Shown here one piece after another: positions 24,445-37,200 of a stretch of DNA of 64,000 nucleotides (within the stretch, counting starts at the first letter, position 1; each line of letters begins with the position of its first letter). The stretch lies in contig NW_024468919.1 of assembly GCF_011745365.1 (NCBI RefSeq), positions 806,001 through 870,000 on the forward strand. The letters are read 5' to 3'. The notes beneath the pieces were generated by a model, which was not told where the DNA came from, did no database searches, and saw only the letters and a list, made by a program, of their open reading frames with translations. Position numbers and translations under genes: made by a program. Origin of the DNA: Cryphonectria parasitica EP155. Lineage: Eukaryota > Ascomycota > Sordariomycetes > Diaporthales > Cryphonectriaceae.

Positions 24445-25286
24445 ATGGCGCCGCTTTCCTACTCGAAGACGGCCAAGGTGCCGAGAAGGTGTGTATATAC
24501 CCTCTTCCTCTCCATTAATTAACCTGCTCGCAGGCTCTTGCATGTAACAATCGCTAACTTTGACATTCTCACAGACCCTTCGAAGCCGCTCGTCTGTCAG
24601 TATAGAACCGGCCACTGAGCAGCAGCTTGTCTCTGCTTACGTCGTTCGTGCACCCCCACTGACATCGATCAACACATAGGGACTCTGAGCTGAAGCTCGT
24701 TGGCGAGTATGGTCTGCGCAACAAGCGTGAGGTCTGGCGTGTCCAGCTCACCCTGTCCAAGATTCGTCGTGCTGCCCGGTATGTACCATCAACACCTGCA
24801 AAATTTTATTATCGCCCCAAGTCGTCTCAGAGATACCCAATTTATGCAGAGCCGACGAAGGCTAACAATTTCCACAGTCAGCTGCTCACCCTCGACGAGA
24901 AGGACCCCAAGCGCCTCTTTGAGGGTAACGCCCTGATTCGCCGTCTCGTGCGTGTCGGTGTGCTCGACGAGAGCCGCATGAAGCTCGATTACGTCCTTGC
25001 CCTGAAGGTCGAGGATTTCCTTGAGCGCCGTCTCCAGACCTGTGTCTACAAGCTCGGCCTTGCCAAGTCTATTCACCACGCCCGTGTCCTGATCCGTCAG
25101 CGCCACATCCGCGTCGGCAAGCAGATCGTCAACGTGCCTTCCTTCATGGTCCGCCTCGACTCTCAGAAGCACATCGACTTCGCCCTGACCTCGCCCTTCG
25201 GTGGCGGCCGCCCTGGCCGTGTTCGCAGAAAGAAGGCCAAGGCCGCTGAGGGCGGCGAGGGTGGTGAGGATGAGGATGAGGAGTAA
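24445..25286 (+). CDS. 40S ribosomal protein uS4 (RPS9)
   Basis: Four exons: 24445-24488, 24575-24595, 24680-24778 and 24878-25286, giving 190 residues. Exon 2 is only 21 nt but keeps frame and supplies the conserved PFEAARLD segment. The remainder reads [20 protein letters not shown], then LARS4-type S4 RNA-binding domain (about residues 105-175) with [20 protein letters not shown]. The C terminus is basic then acidic ([18 protein letters not shown]). uS4 binds 18S rRNA near the decoding site and helps start 40S assembly. The family match is unambiguous; donors include GTCAGT for the mini-exon, which is weaker than consensus. Confidence 0.95.
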
Positions 25287-25738
25287 ATGCTTTGTGCATA
25301 ATACCATAGAGGCGCTCCTTAGGCCGACGGAATCCCTACAAGGGACAAAAAAAATTGGGATTGGCAGCTTTTCTTTGCTTGTCAGGGTATACGGAGTTTG
25401 TGTCACCTTTCACGGCAGAAGGCATTCATCGTGCGAAGCCATAGGTCAATGAAATCAAATCAATGACAAGACACGTTTCTTCCCAAAGTAATGGCCGCAA
25501 TTGTAGATGTACACGTAGCGTGGTCTGGAATGGGCGACGACTTTGTTAGGCAATACCCATCGTGGCCCAGAGGAGTAAAATTTTCCCTACTAGCTTGCGG
25601 CCTCGGCTCCGTCTTGTCCGAATATCCTATCTACCTCTTTACAGAATATCATCACCGTCTTCACGCTTGCTGGTGAGGCTACCACCGCTGATATTGATGA
25701 TCATGCATTTGCAGCCATGGATACTATTGGCAAAGCTT
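25287..25738. terminator. Convergent 3' region of uS4 and SLU7
   Basis: About 450 bp between the stop codons of uS4 (+) and SLU7 (-). It should hold both 3' UTRs and polyadenylation signals. No ORF of note is seen. Confidence 0.4.
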
Positions 25739-27157
25739 CTAATGCACTAGTTCATCCTTGCCCAGGAAGTTGGCCATCGGGTCATCTGCAACAGTACGTT
25801 TGCGCCGGTATTCGTCCATCTCCTCCTCCGTGATGCCACTCGCCATCTCTTCTCTTGAGAGCTGCTTCGCCTTGTTGCCAGCTTGATCCTTTTGTTCTGC
25901 GGGTGGCTCGTCCTCCCCGATGACATCTTCTCCCTCGACCAGCCCTGCGCCGGTCCGTTGTCGCTCGGAGGCCTCGAAGGCCCTCTTGCCATCCTCTCCA
26001 GTACAGTAGCTGTTCTTCATCGTAGAGTGACAACACTCGTATCCCCACTGGAAATTCGACCACCAGCTACCAAAGACTGATGTGTGGTTGTTGGGGTGGA
26101 CATCCTCCGGATACTTGGACTTGGCGGAAGCCCGGTGGCCCTTGACCAGACCATACTCGTCATACTCAACAAATTGCTCGCTCTCGGTGACCACCATTTT
26201 CTGGAGCGCAGCAGGCATGGTTGACGAACCCTCGCCGTACTTGTCGCGGAGAGCCTTCTCCCTCTCCAGGCGCTTCTTCTCTGCTTCTTCCCTCTCCTTC
26301 TTGCGGTAGAACTCTCCTGCTGTCGGGTTGGCCTGCAAGTGCTGAGTGTTGTCGCCCGTCTTGTCCAGCGCCTCCCACGCATATCGCGTTGCTTTCTCGA
26401 ACTCGGTCGCATCGCCCGAGGCCCGCACGAAGCCCTCCTCTTTGAACAACTCAGCCGTATTGTCCGCCAGTGCGCCACTATCTACCAGTCTTCGTCGCTT
26501 GGGATCGTATTTGGCTGACTCGAGGTCCAGATTCAGGAGATACTTCGCGGTATCCTCTCGTAATCGCAGCTGCCGGGCGGTCGTGTTCTTCAGCTTGCTC
26601 AGGTCGACCGTGTCGGCGTACTTGTCGCCCTCGTCGAATTTATTTTCACCATCCTCCTCGTACTCGTCCTCCTCATCCGCCCCCTCTCCGCTCTTCTTGT
26701 TCTCCTTCTGAAGCTGCTTCTTCAGCGCCGCCATCTCCTCGAACTCCTCGACGACCTGCCGGTGTTCCTTGGCATCATATCCGTTCCACCGGTCTCTCTT
26801 TGCATCCCAACTCATCTGGACGTCCTGCACTACGTCGTCCCCCTTGATGTCTTGGTTCGTCCATTTTGCCCCCTTCTTGCGCGGTCGTTCCAGACAGTCT
26901 TTGGCCTTGTGGCCCATCGCGCCACAGTTTTCGCACGCGCCCTTGCGATACTTGGTCGCCGCCACGCCCTTCTTGCTGCGGTCGTACCACGCCGAGTCTT
27001 CATGCTTTTTTCGTAGACGTTGATGTTCGAGATAATCGGTGTCTTCACCCTCACCAGCGTAGAAGGGACGCTTTGTGATAAACTGGGGGATGTAGGTGTT
27101 TTCTTCTTTGACAGGCCCGACGGCGGGGCGTTTTGAGGGTGGTGGTCTTGGAGGCAT
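25739..27157 (-). CDS. Pre-mRNA splicing factor SLU7
   Basis: A single exon of 472 residues. The N terminus carries ENTYIPQFITKRPFYAGEG, a signature of Slu7. A CCHC zinc knuckle follows, Cys75-Cys78-His83-Cys88 (CENCGAMGHKAKDC), then W-rich motifs (WTNQD, SWDAKRDRWNGYD) of the family. The middle is acidic and coiled (EDEYEEDGENKFDEGDKYAD) and the C-terminal half has VFGSWW and GYECC. Slu7 acts in the second catalytic step of splicing, helping 3' splice-site choice together with Prp18. The start ATG at 27157 is the first in frame and gives a full-length family member. It is divergent from REV3. Confidence 0.95.
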   Translation of the reverse strand: MPPRPPPSKRPAVGPVKEENTYIPQFITKRPFYAGEGEDTDYLEHQRLRKKHEDSAWYDRSKKGVAATKYRKGACENCGAMGHKAKDCLERPRKKGAKWTNQDIKGDDVVQDVQMSWDAKRDRWNGYDAKEHRQVVEEFEEMAALKKQLQKENKKSGEGADEEDEYEEDGENKFDEGDKYADTVDLSKLKNTTARQLRLREDTAKYLLNLDLESAKYDPKRRRLVDSGALADNTAELFKEEGFVRASGDATEFEKATRYAWEALDKTGDNTQHLQANPTAGEFYRKKEREEAEKKRLEREKALRDKYGEGSSTMPAALQKMVVTESEQFVEYDEYGLVKGHRASAKSKYPEDVHPNNHTSVFGSWWSNFQWGYECCHSTMKNSYCTGEDGKRAFEASERQRTGAGLVEGEDVIGEDEPPAEQKDQAGNKAKQLSREEMASGITEEEMDEYRRKRTVADDPMANFLGKDELVH

Positions 27158-27566
27158 GTTGAAAATAAGTGTAGTACTTGGAGGGAGATTTGTTTGCTGT
27201 TTGGAGGTAGTCTCGTCACCATGCTATGGCGAGAAGAACGTCTGGAGTCTCAAGAAGTTGCTTCTCCAGCAGTCGCAAAGGCGTAGCAGCGTCATGCATG
27301 GGGGGGTGAGGATTGCTTACGTAATGATTATGGACAGGGCTGCGAGGTACGTACCGATGTCACTAATACGCGCTTCGAGGTCAGAACCGCGTTTCCCTTC
27401 ACAAGGACACCAACACATGTGCCCGGAGAGGCAAACCCCAAAAGAGAATGTTTGCGTTAGAGATCATGATTTCTGTTTGAACTGCCTTTTTTTTTCTTTC
27501 AGAATTTCAGGACAATGTGCCAGCGTCGCACCCCCCAAACTCTGCGGACGGCGCACGGCTGTCGTC
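27158..27566. promoter_or_regulatory. Divergent promoter region of SLU7 and REV3
   Basis: The 409 bp between the two start codons must contain both promoters. A T-rich tract near 27488 lies about 75 bp before the REV3 ATG. An open frame runs through this region in phase with REV3, so an earlier REV3 start cannot be excluded, but the ATG at 27567 opens straight into the conserved N terminus. Confidence 0.5.
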
Positions 27567-30500
27567 ATGGATGTCTTCAAAGTTCGACTGAACTGCATCG
27601 ACTTCTACCAAGCGACCCCGACCAAATATGACCCGCAGCTTCGCAACGATGTGCGGCCGGAACAGCTGTCCCAGGAGCCCAAGGTTCCCGTCGTCAGGAT
27701 CTTTGGGTCTACTCAGACGGGGCAGAAAGTCTGCGCGCATATTCATGGGGCCTTTCCGTATCTGTACATTGAGTACACCGGTGGCCTGGGCCAAGAGGAG
27801 GGTGAGTCGAGACCACTGCATGCTGCGTATGCGCACGAGGGTCTTGTTTCTTTCTGTTTTTCTTTCTTTCCTTATACTTTCTTTCCTTTTTTTTCTCTCT
27901 GACAATTCTGCGTAGTGGGTGCCTACATCTATAGGTTGCATCTTTCCATCGATCATGCCTTGGCTGTGAGCTTCCGCCAAAATGCCTACAACAACAAGAA
28001 CAAATATGTCGCCAGGATAACAATCACCAAGGGTGTGCCATTTTACGGCTATCACGTTGGATATCGATTCTTCCTCAAGATCTACATGTTCAACCCGATG
28101 GTCATGACCAGGCTGGCAGACCTGCTTCAACAGGGGGCTATCATGAAGAGAAGGTTCCAGCCGTACGAGGCCCACCTGCAATACCTGCTGCAGTTTATGT
28201 GCGATTACAACCTCTACGGATGCGACTACCTAGAAAGCGGCAAGACTGTGTTCCGGTCGCCCGTGCCCGACTTTGGCGAAGAGGAGGGCAGTTCTTCGTC
28301 AATACACGTATGGCACAGCTCGTCGATCCCTCACGACCGCATCACAGAAGATCATGCGCTGCCTCGCGTGAGCCACTGCTCGATCGAAGTGGACATTTGC
28401 GTCCAAGATATCTTGAACCGCAAGGCCGTCAAGGAAAGACGGTTACATCATGACTTTACCGAGAAGGATCACCCTGTGCCATCCAGCCTGAAATTGGTCC
28501 ACAGCATGGCGGGGCTGTGGAAGGACGAGACGAAGCGTCGAAAACGGCGGATGGGGCTGACCAAGCCCGGAAGCACGCCGTTCCCTCCTGAAGCACTTGT
28601 GTCCATGTCTGCGGACCCACGAGACTCACAGCCTCAGGGTTGGATCCACGAGGACGAGTACATGCAACAGATCCAAGACCTCATCGCCCACGAGGCAGCA
28701 GCAAACGGGCATTCAACGGTTTCTTTCGATACCTTTGTACAACAGAAAAGGCTTGGAGATGATGTCAACACGATGCTACAGTCTGTCGAGGACCTGTTTC
28801 CTCACAAGCTCATGCCCGCTCTGGGCTTGCCACACCAGGTGCCAGAAGAGCAGATCGTCGCAGCCCAAGAAGAAGAAGACGAATTGTACCCCGAGGATTC
28901 TGACGAGGAGCGAATTCAAAAGGAAAAACTCGCCCGGAAGGCTTCCCAGCAAGTGGCGGGTGCCAAGTCGGAGAAGTCACAGCATCGTCAACGGGTTCCG
29001 CCACAGCCCACGGCGAATTATTCGACAGCATTTGTGGGGCGGTCCGCTGCTCGAGCAGCACCTTCACCACCGCCTGGTAAGGCGAAATTTCGTCCCGCCA
29101 GACGCTACAAGGGCATTGGCTTGAGCAAAGGGAAGACTGGACAGTATCCTGTCCTCCCTATCACGGAAGAGTTGATTGAAGCTATCAGCAGGGAAGGTTT
29201 GGCCGTCAAGGACACTGTGAGCCCGCCGTCACCAAACCCTGGTGATGCGCTGCTCAAGAGGGCCAGCAGTCCAAATTCTCGCGTGTCCGACCCCAAACGG
29301 CCAAGAATCGAAGGGACCAACCGCGCGCCCCTCACACAGGCAGTCACGTTCGTAAATGCGCATGCGAAAGATCCAATGGCCTCGTTGACTACGGCTGATC
29401 TACAACATCATGCAAGGCTTCAGTCAACAGAGCCGAAGAGACTAACGGTGAACGGCCTTGTGTTCAAGCAGGAAGACGAACGAAAATTATCCTTTGGTGT
29501 TGTCAAAGATCCTCAAGACCCAAGTACGATATTGCGTCTGAGCCAACACAGCAGCTCTCAAAAGAGTGACGACGAATTAATAAAAAGGGATGTCAGCTTT
29601 GGCAAGTCTCCCACCTCAGAACAAGTGCCTCCCAGTACATATAGAGCGGTCAAGTCGCCTGACACGGCCTCTTTGTACCGATCTGGCACCCCCCCGTCCT
29701 CGGTATTCAACGAACCACAGGCATTCTTCTCTGATGATAGATCTATGTTGCTCGCTGGCGTCCTTGACCACGCTCCACCAACAGCTGCCGAGGTCTGTGC
29801 GACTATGCAAGGCAATGGGTTGCCCGATGTCATCTACCAAGACCCCTTTTACAGTCGGGAAAAAGATGTCCCTCCTCGCATGAAGGAGTATGCCGGCAAA
29901 GAGTTCCGTCTTACTGGAAATACTCTACCGTTCCTCCCTGAGTTTGACGCAACAGGTCAGTCGTCCGCTACATTCGGCCGTCGTGTTGCGCCCGACGCAG
30001 ACAAGAAGAGGCAAAACGACTTGGAGTACGAAAGGAGAAGCCAGCAATGCTCCCTGCGCAGCTGGGAGATTGCAGACCCCCCACCCACACTAGGTGAAGT
30101 CAGAGAGTGGTGGGCAGCCAAGCAGAAGAGCAAGTCCGCGTCAGGAGAAACCGCCAGGACAGCTCCAGGACCAACACAGAGGCCATTTCTGTCGCAGATT
30201 GTCGGAGCGACGCCGAAGAACAAGCACGGGTTCAAGTATTCACAGAGGAAGAAAACCACCAGTGTCGAACACGAAGCGCAGTACATGAGTACGATGAGTC
30301 TAGAGGTTCACGTCAGCACGAGGGGGAAGCTCGCCCCGAATCCTGAAGAGGATGAAGTCCAGTGCATCTTCTGGGCCACCAAGTCGGACGAGAACTTCCA
30401 GGCCGGCAGTCAGGCCGAGAGCACTCTCTGTGGGATCATTGTGGTTTCGGAGGATGGCATTCTGGCGGAACGATTGCGCAGGCACACCAAAGTCGAAGTC

Positions 30501-32912
30501 TTGGAAGAACTCACTGAACTCGACGCCATGGTGCGAATGGTGGAGACTGTCCGGAACCATGATCCAGACGTCCTTACCGGATACGAGGTTCATGGCAGCT
30601 CCTGGGGCTACCTCATTGAGCGAGCCAGGCACAAGTACGACTACAACCTGTGCGATGAATTCTCTCGCGTCAAGACCCAGTCTCACGGGCGATTCGGCAA
30701 GGACTCTGACCGCTGGGGATTCAACACTACGTCGACCATTCGTGTTACTGGACGCCATATGATCAACATCTGGCGAGCAATGCGAGGTGAGATGAACCTG
30801 CTTCAATACACCATGGAGAATGTTACTTGGCATCTCCTTCACCGGCGAATCCCACATTACAACCACCGGACGCTGTCAGACTGGTATGCCAGCGGCCGTC
30901 ACGCAGATTTAGCAAAAGTCCTCCAGTATTATATCTCGAGGACCAAGTTGGACATCCAAATTCTCGAAGAGAACGAACTGATCCCTCGTACGAGCGAACA
31001 AGCGCGTTTGCTAGGCGTGGACTTTTTCTCGGTCTTCTCCAGAGGCTCTCAGTTCAAGGTCGAATCAATCATGTTTCGGATCGCCAAACCCGAGAACTTT
31101 GTCCTTGTCTCTCCAAGCAGAAAACAGGTCGGTGGGCAAAATGCTCTGGAGTGCCTACCGCTAGTCATGGAGCCTCAGAGCGCGTTCTACAGCAGTCCTG
31201 TGTTGGTGCTTGATTTCCAGAGCCTGTATCCTAGTGTCATGATCGCCTACAACCTTTGCTACTCGACATTCCTAGGAAGAATTGTAAACTGGCGGGGCAC
31301 CAACAAAATGGGATTCACCGAATATAAACGCCAGGAGAGGCTGCTTGAGCTCCTTCAAGACTACATCAACATCACACCAAACGGCATGATGTACGCCAAA
31401 GTCGAGGTTCGAAAGTCCCTGCTGGCGAAGATGCTCACAGAAATCCTCGAGACCAGAGTCATGGTCAAGAGCGGCATGAAGCAAGACAAAGCCGACAAGA
31501 CCCTGCAGCAGCTCCTGAACAACAGGCAACTCGCCCTCAAGCTCCTCGCCAACGTCACATACGGCTACACCTCGGCCTCCTTTTCCGGCCGCATGCCGTG
31601 CTCCGAGATAGCAGACAGCATTGTCCAAACCGGCCGCGAGACCCTCGAGCGCGCCATTGCCTACATCCACTCCGTCGAGAAATGGGGCGCTGAGGTTGTG
31701 TATGGCGACACGGACAGCCTTTTCATCCACCTGAAGGGGCGCACGCGCGACCAGGCCTTCGACATTGGCAATGAAATCGCAAAGGCTATTACCGACATGA
31801 ACCCGCGGCCCGTGAAGCTCAAGTTCGAGAAGGTGTACCACCCGTGCGTGCTCCTTGCCAAGAAACGCTACGTCGGCTACAAGTACGAGAGCCGCGACCA
31901 AGTCAAGCCGGAGTTTGACGCCAAGGGCATCGAGACCGTCCGCCGTGACGGGACGCCGGCGGAGCAGATGATCGAGGAGAAGGCCCTCAAGCTTCTCTTC
32001 GAGACGGCGGACCTGAGCCAGATCAAGAGCTACGTCCAAGCCCAGTGCGCCAAGATCATGCGAGGGCAGGTATCGGTGCAGGACTTCTGCTTCGCCAAGG
32101 AGGTGAAGCTCGGCACATACTCAGACAAGGGCCCACCGCCGCCGGGTGCCCTCATTGCGACGAGAAAGATGCTTGCAGACGCCCGCGCCGAGCCGCAATA
32201 CGGCGAGCGCGTGCCGTACGTCGTGGTCAGCGGCGCTCCCGGCGCACGCCTGATAGACCGCTGCATCGCACCTGAGGATCTGCTCGACAACGACCACCTC
32301 ACGCTCGACGCTGAGTACTACATCACCAAGAACCTGATCCCGCCGCTGGAGCGCATCTTCAACCTCGTGGGTGCCAGCGCGCGGCAGTGGTATGACGAGA
32401 TGCCCAAGGTACGGCAAGTCCGGCGCATCCAGCCCGGCGGCCCCGAGAAGAAGAAGGTCACACTCGAGAGCTACCTCCGCCCGGCGAGCTGCGTCGTGTG
32501 CAATGTCAAGATCAAGTTTGCCTCCTCCTCCTCCACCTCCATCGCCACCGTCAGTCGCAACAATCGCCGCCGCGGCGCCCCCCCCAAGAAGAAGAAAAAG
32601 AAGCATAAGAACAATGACCAAGAAACGTCAATCATCTGCCGGCGGTGCAGGCACAACGCACCCGCCTCGCTGGTCAGGCTACAGGGCAGGCTCAACAACA
32701 AGGAGAGGCGGTATGCAGACGTGGTCAGGATGTGCCAGAGCTGCGCGGGGCTGTCGCCGCTCGACGAGGTCCACTGCGACAGCAAGGACTGTCCCGTTTT
32801 CTACTCGAGGATGAAGGAGGGTGCGCGCATGCGCGGCGAGAAGGCGGTGCTCGAGCCGGTGATCCAGAAGCTGGCGAGGCTAGGCATCGGGCCTGGCGAT
32901 CTGGACTGGTGA
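27567..32912 (+). CDS. DNA polymerase zeta catalytic subunit REV3
   Basis: Two exons, 27567-27801 and 27916-32912, encode about 1743 residues. The 114-nt intron (GTGAGT, GCGTAG) splits a Val codon and restores the conserved VGAYIYRLHLSIDHAL block. The N-terminal B-family domain is followed by a long disordered region. An exonuclease-like domain lacks the usual acidic residue (GYEVHGSSWGYL). The polymerase domain has motif A DFQSLYPSVM (Asp1178), motif B KLLANVTYGY and motif C YGDTDSLF (Asp1343, Asp1345). The C terminus has a zinc module (Cys1604, 1607, 1653, 1656) and an Fe-S module (Cys1685, 1688, 1699, 1704) that binds Pol31/Pol32. Pol zeta extends past DNA lesions in mutagenic translesion synthesis. 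The first zinc module carries an unusual Ser- and Lys-rich insertion between its Cys pairs. Confidence 0.96.
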
Positions 32913-34228
32913 TGATAGCGTAGGTCCTAGTGGGGAGGGCCTCTATCGTTTCTATCCTTTCTTTCCTCTTGTCTTTTTTCTTATTGCTTTCGTTCCTTAC
33001 AAAAGGGAGGGGCTTCTATCTGGTCTTATTGTTACTGTTTCATGATGACGCTGGTGATACGATCATGATTATCCTCCCAAGGTAAGGAGGAATTGGAGTA
33101 TGGGGAGGTTGGAAACACAAGTTGGTCTTTTCTTCCCTCGTATTGGGTGGACTTCTTGTATTACGCATACACGCACACGAGATGCAAAGGCAAATGATAC
33201 GGGGGACACCGCGCGGCTGTACAACGTACATGTAGGTTTGATCATTTAATCATTAGAGCCAATTCTAAGTACTTACTACTACTACTATTGCTGTCTTCCT
33301 CCGTCCCCTCCCCCTTCAATGAAACAACAAACAAGACAATCTTGTGGTATCTGCTCCTCGCCACTCTCTTCCTCGCTCTGCTGTAAATTGCAAATGACAA
33401 TATCAATCTCTCGTGCCTTGCGATGAAGATTGAGTAATACGGGGGGAAGTTGTCTTCCGTAATAATCAACCATTCATGCACACGCCTAACAAAAAACAGA
33501 CTCGGAGAGCAGAGGAATTCAATAAGTCGAGAAGATGAAGAAAAAAGAAATGTAGAGGGTGTAGTAGTGGTAGCAGTACTAGCCAAGAGGGTAGATAGGT
33601 AGCTTATAGGAAGGCCCAAAGAAAATGAAGAAGAAAACGAGTCATAACGCCTTCGATAGAGCAAACTCGCATCCTGGTCCTCCTCAACTCCTGCACGTGT
33701 GTTCCCAGATGGCCCTCGCCAGCATTGCATGACGGGAGAGCCCGTTGCTGCACAAGTGAAAAGGTTCAAAAGGAGAAATGTTGGTACAGGTGGACAGAAG
33801 GAGATAGGAAGCCCTGAAGACTGGGTGAGGATTGTGAGGCGGGGTGGTTTCTTGTATTACTCAACAGCTCAAGACTTGAGTGGTGACCAGTACCAGCCGC
33901 CTATCCCCACGTAGGATGTTGAGAACCTCCAAGAGCCGTAGAAGACGATCGTCCACTTCGTGAGAGATAGAGAAGAAAATAGGCTTGTGGCCGGCCCGAG
34001 GTGTCTTTTTTTTCTTTTCTTTCTTTGGCATGATCAGGTAGTGACAGTGAATGAATGACAGGCGTAGCAGTTTCTGTAGGAAATTTCCGAAATATTTGCT
34101 ATTTCGCCGCATGTGATTGATTGTTGATATAAAAAAAAAAAAAAAGGAAATTACTCGGTGCGTGAGTGGCTGAAAGTGTGTTCGTGCTGAACCATAATGA
34201 CAAATCAATAGAGAAAAATGTTTCGAGG
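32913..34228. other. Convergent intergenic region, REV3 and apsA
   Basis: About 1.3 kb between the REV3 stop and the apsA stop. T-rich sequence just after REV3 may be its terminator. An ACT triplet run occurs near 33274 and a 15-A run near 34131. No supportable gene; the open frames are short and low complexity. Confidence 0.5.
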
Positions 34229-37200
34229 TCAGATCGCGGATCTGACGGTAGCCGGTGTGCTGGCGCGACTTGGATGTGCGTGAAGATGTGTATGACTAGG
34301 GCTGTGGCTGCCCTGGGCTCGGTTCTTCGCCGTCAGAGTGGCTACGTCGTGTTTACCTGAGCCAGGCTGTTAGCAATACTGGTCGAGAAACTTCTTGGCA
34401 ATCTCCCTCAGAAGGAGGAAGTGGGTGTGATTTTAGGGCTCTTACCATCGCAGCACGCCCTGACGTTCTCCAAGCGATCCGACTCCCTATCTTGCTTCTC
34501 GTACATCTCCCTGAGGTCCTCGGCGCTATCGTGCACCTCATTGTTCGAGTACAAGCTGTGCTGGTCCTTGTAACCACTGCGACCTCGCAGGCTCAAGCTG
34601 TCCTGGGTGGACCTCCAGTATCCGCTGAGCCGCCCGGCAAGGCTCGGTCGTACGCCGCTTGTCGAGACGGCCTTCTTGTGGTTCGGCGTCAAGGTTGGCA
34701 CGTCGAGGTTGACGGAGACGGCCTCCTGACGAGTCCCACGAGAGTTGTACGATGAGATAGATGGGGCTCCACGTGCCCCAGTTCCAGCTGTGTTGCGGCG
34801 GTCAAGGGATGGATTGAACTCCTCGACGTCCTCTCTGGTGATGCCGTTCACCATCTCTTCCGTGTCTGCATGGCCCTCGCCGTCGGTTCGGAGCAGCAGG
34901 TAGGACAGGGCGTTGAACCAGGTCTCGTGTCGTTGACCCGTGGTACAGGTGAACTTGACGCTTCGACCTGGTGCGATAATAACGAGACTCTTCCGGTGCA
35001 GTCCAGGAGGCATGGGGTTGTCGTCCGTGACGACACGGACGGCCTCGATAGGCACGCTCTTGGCACGAAGCTCAGCGCGACCGGCATTGGTTGGATCGCG
35101 ATCACTCCAGTACAGAGTGCGTGTGTAAGGATGGACCCAGAAGTAACGCCGGTGCCTGTTCTCTGACATCTCGCCACGGCCTGTCTTGCGAGTGTACTTC
35201 CACAGGTATTCACCAATCATGGTCTGCGTGATGGCCTGGATCATGCGCGGGTCGGTATTAGGACCGAAGCCAGATCCTTGCATGCCCATCATGCCACCGG
35301 CCATGTTGAACCTGTGGTCGACCTCTGAAGCGAAGGACGACACAGAGGACTTGCGGCTCTTGGCAGTCAGCCGGGTAGGAGAGTGGACATCTGCGGTTCC
35401 TGGCCTCTCAGGGCGAGCCGCTGAGTCGCCGTGCCTAGAGCTGGTCGACATGGGGGTCCTGGGTCTGTTCATGGCATTCTTATACGCAGAAGCAGGGAAA
35501 AGTGGCGGACCCATACTGCCGATCGTTCCGTGGCCACTGTTTGCAGTGCCGGTCCTTGCAGCCTCGATGACCTCCCTGTGGTTCGGCGGCAGTGGGGGCA
35601 GACTCTTGGTCGGAGAACGAGCGCTTGCGGCGCTGCCAGGTCGGCGCAAAGCAGCCTCTGCAGCCGTCTCGGCGCTCATGTCGATCATCCTGCCCTTGAA
35701 GCGATGGGCACCGCCAACCATGCTCTCGTGCGACCGGCCTACACGGACGGTGCCTGGACTGCTCATGCCATCGGCGCTGGCCAACGAATCTGACCTGTAG
35801 AGCACAGGAGATTGTGGCTGGCTGTTCTTGACCTGGAACATCTCGTCGATCGCTTCAGCTGTGAGAGACGTCTGCGCGCCTGAGTCAGAAGTCTGGACAG
35901 GCATCTTGCGGGCAGGCTTGGCACTGGCATTGGCTGAGATCTCCTTGAACGGCTGGAGGGACTCGGGCGTCTCTGACGAAGGAGAGGCATTGAGAGATTG
36001 TCTTGTCTCGTCCTCAGCAATGACGACGGCATCGGCGTCCTTGGCCTTCCGGGGTGAGGTCGATGAATAGACGCCCCATTTCGTCGGGGTGACTGGTCGT
36101 TCTTCCTCGTCCCGTGGGATGATGAATGCATTTCTCTTTGGACTTGCGGGCGAGGTAGCATCCGTGGCAAGAGACTCGACGGCAGACAGGCCGAGTGCAG
36201 AGAGCAATGGCTTGCTGAAGACAGGTGATTCTGGCTCCTCGGGATGTGTCTCCAGAGACTGAATGGTGGAGAAATTGAGAGGGGACGGTATTTGCCTCTC
36301 CAAGACAGGTGTCACAGGGCTGACAGGCTCGACCTGTTCCGACAGGACCTGGGAGACAGACAGGGGCGGTGGGAGCGGCGCAGCTTCTGGCTTGGGCTCG
36401 ACATCCTCCACCACGATGGGGGACACCGTCAGGGTCGGAGAAAGGGGCTGCGGCACCTCCCGCGGCTCAATGCCCTCGCTAATGAGACCGGAGTACGACA
36501 GCTGTGCAGGCGGAGGCGGAGGTGCTTCCACATACTCCACGACATGTACAACGCGTGGTTCAGGCTCGGGTTGAGCGACTGGCTCCACGTCTGTGGAAGA
36601 AACTGCAGACAAGGACAGCTCTGCAGGTGGCGGTTGAGGGGCTTCCACATACTCCACGACACGGACGACCTGAGGCTCAGGCGCTGGCTCGGCCACTGGC
36701 TCGACCTCTGCCGACGAGATCGTGGTAAAGGTCAGCTCCGCAGGAGGCGGCGTGGGCTGGTCTCTGTACTCGACGACAGTCACCACACGAGGCTCGGCCT
36801 CAGGCTCGGCCACAGGTTCCGTCTCGGCAGAGGAAATTGGGGAGAAGTCGAGGACCGCAGGAGGTGGCAAAGGTGCTTCCCTGTACTCGACAACAGTAAC
36901 GACTCTCGGCTCGGGCTCTGGTTCGGATACAGGCTCCGTCTCAGCAGAGTATATCGGAGACAAGGCCAGATCTGCAGGAGGTGGCTTAGGCGCCTCTCTG
37001 TACTCGACAACAGTAACAACCCGAGGCTCGGGCTCAGGCTCGGCCACAGGCTCCGTCTCTGCCGAGGAGACTTGGGAGAACACCAGTGTGGGAGGAGGAG
37101 GCAAGGGCTCTGCCACCGGCTCGACGTGCTCCGCGACAAGTGACGAGACCGACAGTGTCGGGGCCGGAGGAGGTGGCACCTCGGGCTCAGCCACGGGGTC

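Noticed and set aside
36244..37143. Plus-strand ORFs of 200-300 codons with repeats
   Set aside because: Antisense of the apsA repeat array; the repetition simply mirrors the coding strand.
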